DNA of 64,000 bases from Chloroherpetonaceae bacterium (GTDB lineage Bacteria > Bacteroidota > Chlorobiia > Chlorobiales > Chloroherpetonaceae). The notes under the pieces are model-generated. The model was not told the origin of the DNA, ran no database searches, and saw only the letters and a program-made list of their open reading frames with translations. Below, one piece after another: positions 61,855-64,000 of this stretch; position 1 is the first letter of the stretch, and the number at the start of each line of letters is the position of its first letter. A program made the position numbers and the translations under genes. The stretch is from positions 1 to 64,000 of the forward strand of contig JANQGG010000021.1 of the NCBI GenBank assembly GCA_028277445.1. The letters are read 5' to 3'.

Positions 61855-64000
61855 CTAGTTGGTTGTTGTATTGACCGCGGGTATTTTCAAAACACGAACA
61901 TTGATATCGGCATAAGCGCTATTATTCGCAGAATCGGTCACTTTAAAATCAAAAGAATAACTACCGGTTTGTTCCTGGGTTGGCGTCCATGAGAATTGTC
62001 CTGAACCAGAATCAAACGTTGCGCCGGAAGGCAAGTCGCTTGTGCAAACCAATGCTAAGTTACCTTGATCTTCTTTGTCTTGATCGGAAACCGAAACATT
62101 AAACGAAAGGTCTTTTAAGGCAACAATGCTGAGTTCTTTTCCAGCATCAATACTGATCTTCGGCTTACGATTGATGTGTTTGATGATGATATCATGCGAA
62201 TCCGAATCAGTGAGACCATCTTTATCCGTTACGGTATAGGTTAAGCGGTAAGTGCCGGACTGATCAAAAGTTGGTTTCCAGTTAAATTTATTTTTCTCTA
62301 ACGAGGCGCCTTCCGGCAATCCTTCAACAGTAATGTTTAGGATGCCTTTATCTTCGCTATCCGGATCAGACACATCGACTTCATACGTAATGGATTCGTT
62401 TTCTTCAGCATTAATAACTTCAGGAATGGAAAGAGACGGCGCTCGGTTGGTGTTGCCGACGTTAATGGTATGAGAGAACGACGCGGTTAAACCTTCTACG
62501 TCTTTGACAACAAATGTGAGATTATATTGACCGGATTGTTCAAACGTGGGTTTCCATGAAAAAGATTGTCCGGTTAGGGAGGCATTTTTAGGAAGATTAT
62601 TGCAGGTTACCACCAACTTGCCATCATCTTCAACATCGGGATCTGAAACAGCAATCATAAAGTTTAATAAGCTATTTTCAGCAATGGATGTATCTGAAAC
62701 CGCTACAATCTGAGGCTTTCGATTTACATTTTTCACATTGATTTGAACATTTAAAAAGTCGGAAAGAACCTTACCGCCCGTACCGATATCATAAACCTGG
62801 AACGAGGTGGTGTAACTGCCGGATTGCTCAAATGTTGGTTTCCAGCTAAATGTTTGCGTGGTAGAATCAAACGTTGCGCCAAGCGGTAAGTTGGTAGCTT
62901 TATAAGAAAGCTTGCCTTTGTCTTCACTATCGGGATCGTTTGCGCTGACTTTGAAAACAAGACGGTTGTTTTCATCCACAGTTTGAGCGGAAGTTTTTGC
63001 AAATTTTGGCGCTCGGTTGGTATTTGCGATGACAATCTTATGCCGGGTTGAGTCTTTATATCCTTCAACATCTGTGACAACATACGTGATGGGATAAGTA
63101 CCGGATTGTTCAAAACCAGGCGTCCAAACCATGGATTGTCCTTCTATTTTGGCGCCTTCAGGCAATTTGTTGGCTGTTAAAACAAGTTTGCCTTTATCTT
63201 CTTTATCCGGGTCAGAAATGTTTAACGGAATTTTAATTGGTGAATTTTCGCTTCCATTCATATCAATGACCTCTGCAATGGAGGGCTTGCGGTTAACATT
63301 AATAACATCAATCAACACCCTGAGACTGTCGGTGAGTTGAATGCCATCAATTCCGGTATCGGTAGTTACAAATATCACATCATATTTGCCGGATTGTTCA
63401 AAAGAAGGTTTCCAGTCAAACGTTAATGTATTGGGTTCGAATCCTGCACCTAATGGTAACGAAAGGGCTTTATATACGAGTTTTCCCTTATCTTCTCTAT
63501 CCGGGTCTGTAGCAATAACGGAGAATTTAAGAGATGTGTTTTCCTTAACTTTCTGACCTGGAGTTTGAACAAACAGAGGTTTTCGGTTGGTTTGTTTAAC
63601 AGAAATATTAACGGTCATGGTGTCTTGTAAAACCAAGCCTGGATTTGGGAAAAGTAATGAGTTTAATCCCTGATCTTTAACTTTGAAGCGGGCCGTGTAG
63701 GAACCGGCTTGCTCAAAATTTGGCTCCCACGAAAACGATTGGGTGGATGGATCAAAACTTGATCCTTTAGGTAATCTGACGGCAAAAAACTCAAGTTTTC
63801 CAAGGTCTTCCTTATCGGGATCTGATGCGGTGATTTGATAAGAGTCTATGTTGTTTTCAGAAAAAACCAGCGTGCTCATCCGATCCAACTTTGGCGCGCG
63901 ATTAACATTATCAACCCGAATCGTTAATATCTTTTTATCGCTTAAAGCGCCTTTACCGTCAGAGTTGGAATCTTTGACAAGCATATCAACCTTAAACGTG
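61855..64000 (-). CDS. Multi-repeat Ig/cadherin-like surface protein, partial (5' end outside window)
   Basis: The minus-strand frame is open to the right edge, so only the C-terminal about 715 residues are seen. They form seven repeats of about 90-105 residues, each with N(R)(K/A)P, a DPD(K/R/S)ED(K)GKL strand, (P/L)xGAxF, W(K/T)P(S/T)FEQSG and a V(T)D turn. They alternate between two subtypes. This is the He_PIG/cadherin-like plan of exported adhesins and surface proteins. It ends in RVLKIPAVNTTTN without an obvious sorting tail. The repeats are about 70 percent alike only by eye. The protein is likely secreted or surface-bound. Confidence 0.85.
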   Translation of the reverse strand, partial: TFKVDMLVKDSNSDGKGALSDKKILTIRVDNVNRAPKLDRMSTLVFSENNIDSYQITASDPDKEDLGKLEFFAVRLPKGSSFDPSTQSFSWEPNFEQAGSYTARFKVKDQGLNSLLFPNPGLVLQDTMTVNISVKQTNRKPLFVQTPGQKVKENTSLKFSVIATDPDREDKGKLVYKALSLPLGAGFEPNTLTFDWKPSFEQSGKYDVIFVTTDTGIDGIQLTDSLRVLIDVINVNRKPSIAEVIDMNGSENSPIKIPLNISDPDKEDKGKLVLTANKLPEGAKIEGQSMVWTPGFEQSGTYPITYVVTDVEGYKDSTRHKIVIANTNRAPKFAKTSAQTVDENNRLVFKVSANDPDSEDKGKLSYKATNLPLGATFDSTTQTFSWKPTFEQSGSYTTSFQVYDIGTGGKVLSDFLNVQINVKNVNRKPQIVAVSDTSIAENSLLNFMIAVSDPDVEDDGKLVVTCNNLPKNASLTGQSFSWKPTFEQSGQYNLTFVVKDVEGLTASFSHTINVGNTNRAPSLSIPEVINAEENESITYEVDVSDPDSEDKGILNITVEGLPEGASLEKNKFNWKPTFDQSGTYRLTYTVTDKDGLTDSDSHDIIIKHINRKPKISIDAGKELSIVALKDLSFNVSVSDQDKEDQGNLALVCTSDLPSGATFDSGSGQFSWTPTQEQTGSYSFDFKVTDSANNSAYADINVRVLKIPAVNTTTN

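Overview
This is a 64 kb stretch of a bacterial chromosome with moderate, slightly AT-rich base composition. The gene set points to the Bacteroidota/Chlorobiota (FCB) group: an extracellular contractile injection system (eCIS) with DUF4255, DUF5908 and DUF4157 proteins, an AraC/ferric-reductase-like neighbourhood, a DUF433/DUF5615 pair, Rhs tips with Imm8, and weak ribosome binding sites at many genes. A Chloroherpeton-like member of the Chlorobiota is possible, but that is a guess from gene content. No rRNA, tRNA or CRISPR array was recognised.

Layout. (1) 1-6.75 kb is an Rhs polymorphic-toxin locus. The 3' part of a long rhs gene, entering from the left edge, ends in a PD-(D/E)XK-like toxin with an adjacent putative immunity gene. 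At least two displaced Rhs tips follow, each with its own toxin end and putative immunity gene (one clearly Imm8-like), then two short Rhs core scars flanking a RelE-type toxin-antitoxin pair. (2) 6.8-29.5 kb is mostly household and accessory genes: glgA, a repeat protein behind a possible sigma-54 promoter, amtB-glnB, a membrane pentapeptide-repeat protein, a papain-like protease followed by small ORFs and a large beta-rich protein, a BaiN-type flavoprotein, hemN, a transposase relic, a ferric-reductase-like protein next to decayed AraC and YCII-like genes, a DUF433/DUF5615 pair, three enzyme genes, a GyrI-like protein and an outer-membrane protein. (3) 29.77-60.78 kb is a 31 kb, single-strand eCIS cluster. 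(4) The right end holds a DUF1207-like outer-membrane protein and a multi-repeat Ig/cadherin-like surface protein that runs off the edge.

The eCIS is the main system. In order it encodes a DUF4255 cap/terminator-like protein, a protein with a possible chitin-binding-like segment, one large sheath protein, two tube proteins, a DUF5908 protein, a LysM adaptor, a VgrG/gp5-like spike, a PAAR tip, a gp25 wedge, two large baseplate proteins (J-like and Pvc12-like), a 1497-residue structural protein with Ig/PKD-like repeats, a tape-measure-type protein, two DUF4157 proteins that look like cargo, and an AAA+ ATPase. The two candidate effectors are the most interesting objects here. One (1984 aa) joins DUF4157, a CHAP-like Cys/His/Asn hydrolase, long helical repeats and a nuclease-like C-terminus. 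The other (682 aa) joins DUF4157, an OmpA-like domain and an aspzincin-like metallopeptidase. Together with the Rhs tips, the window carries two separate toxin-delivery or toxin-diversification systems.
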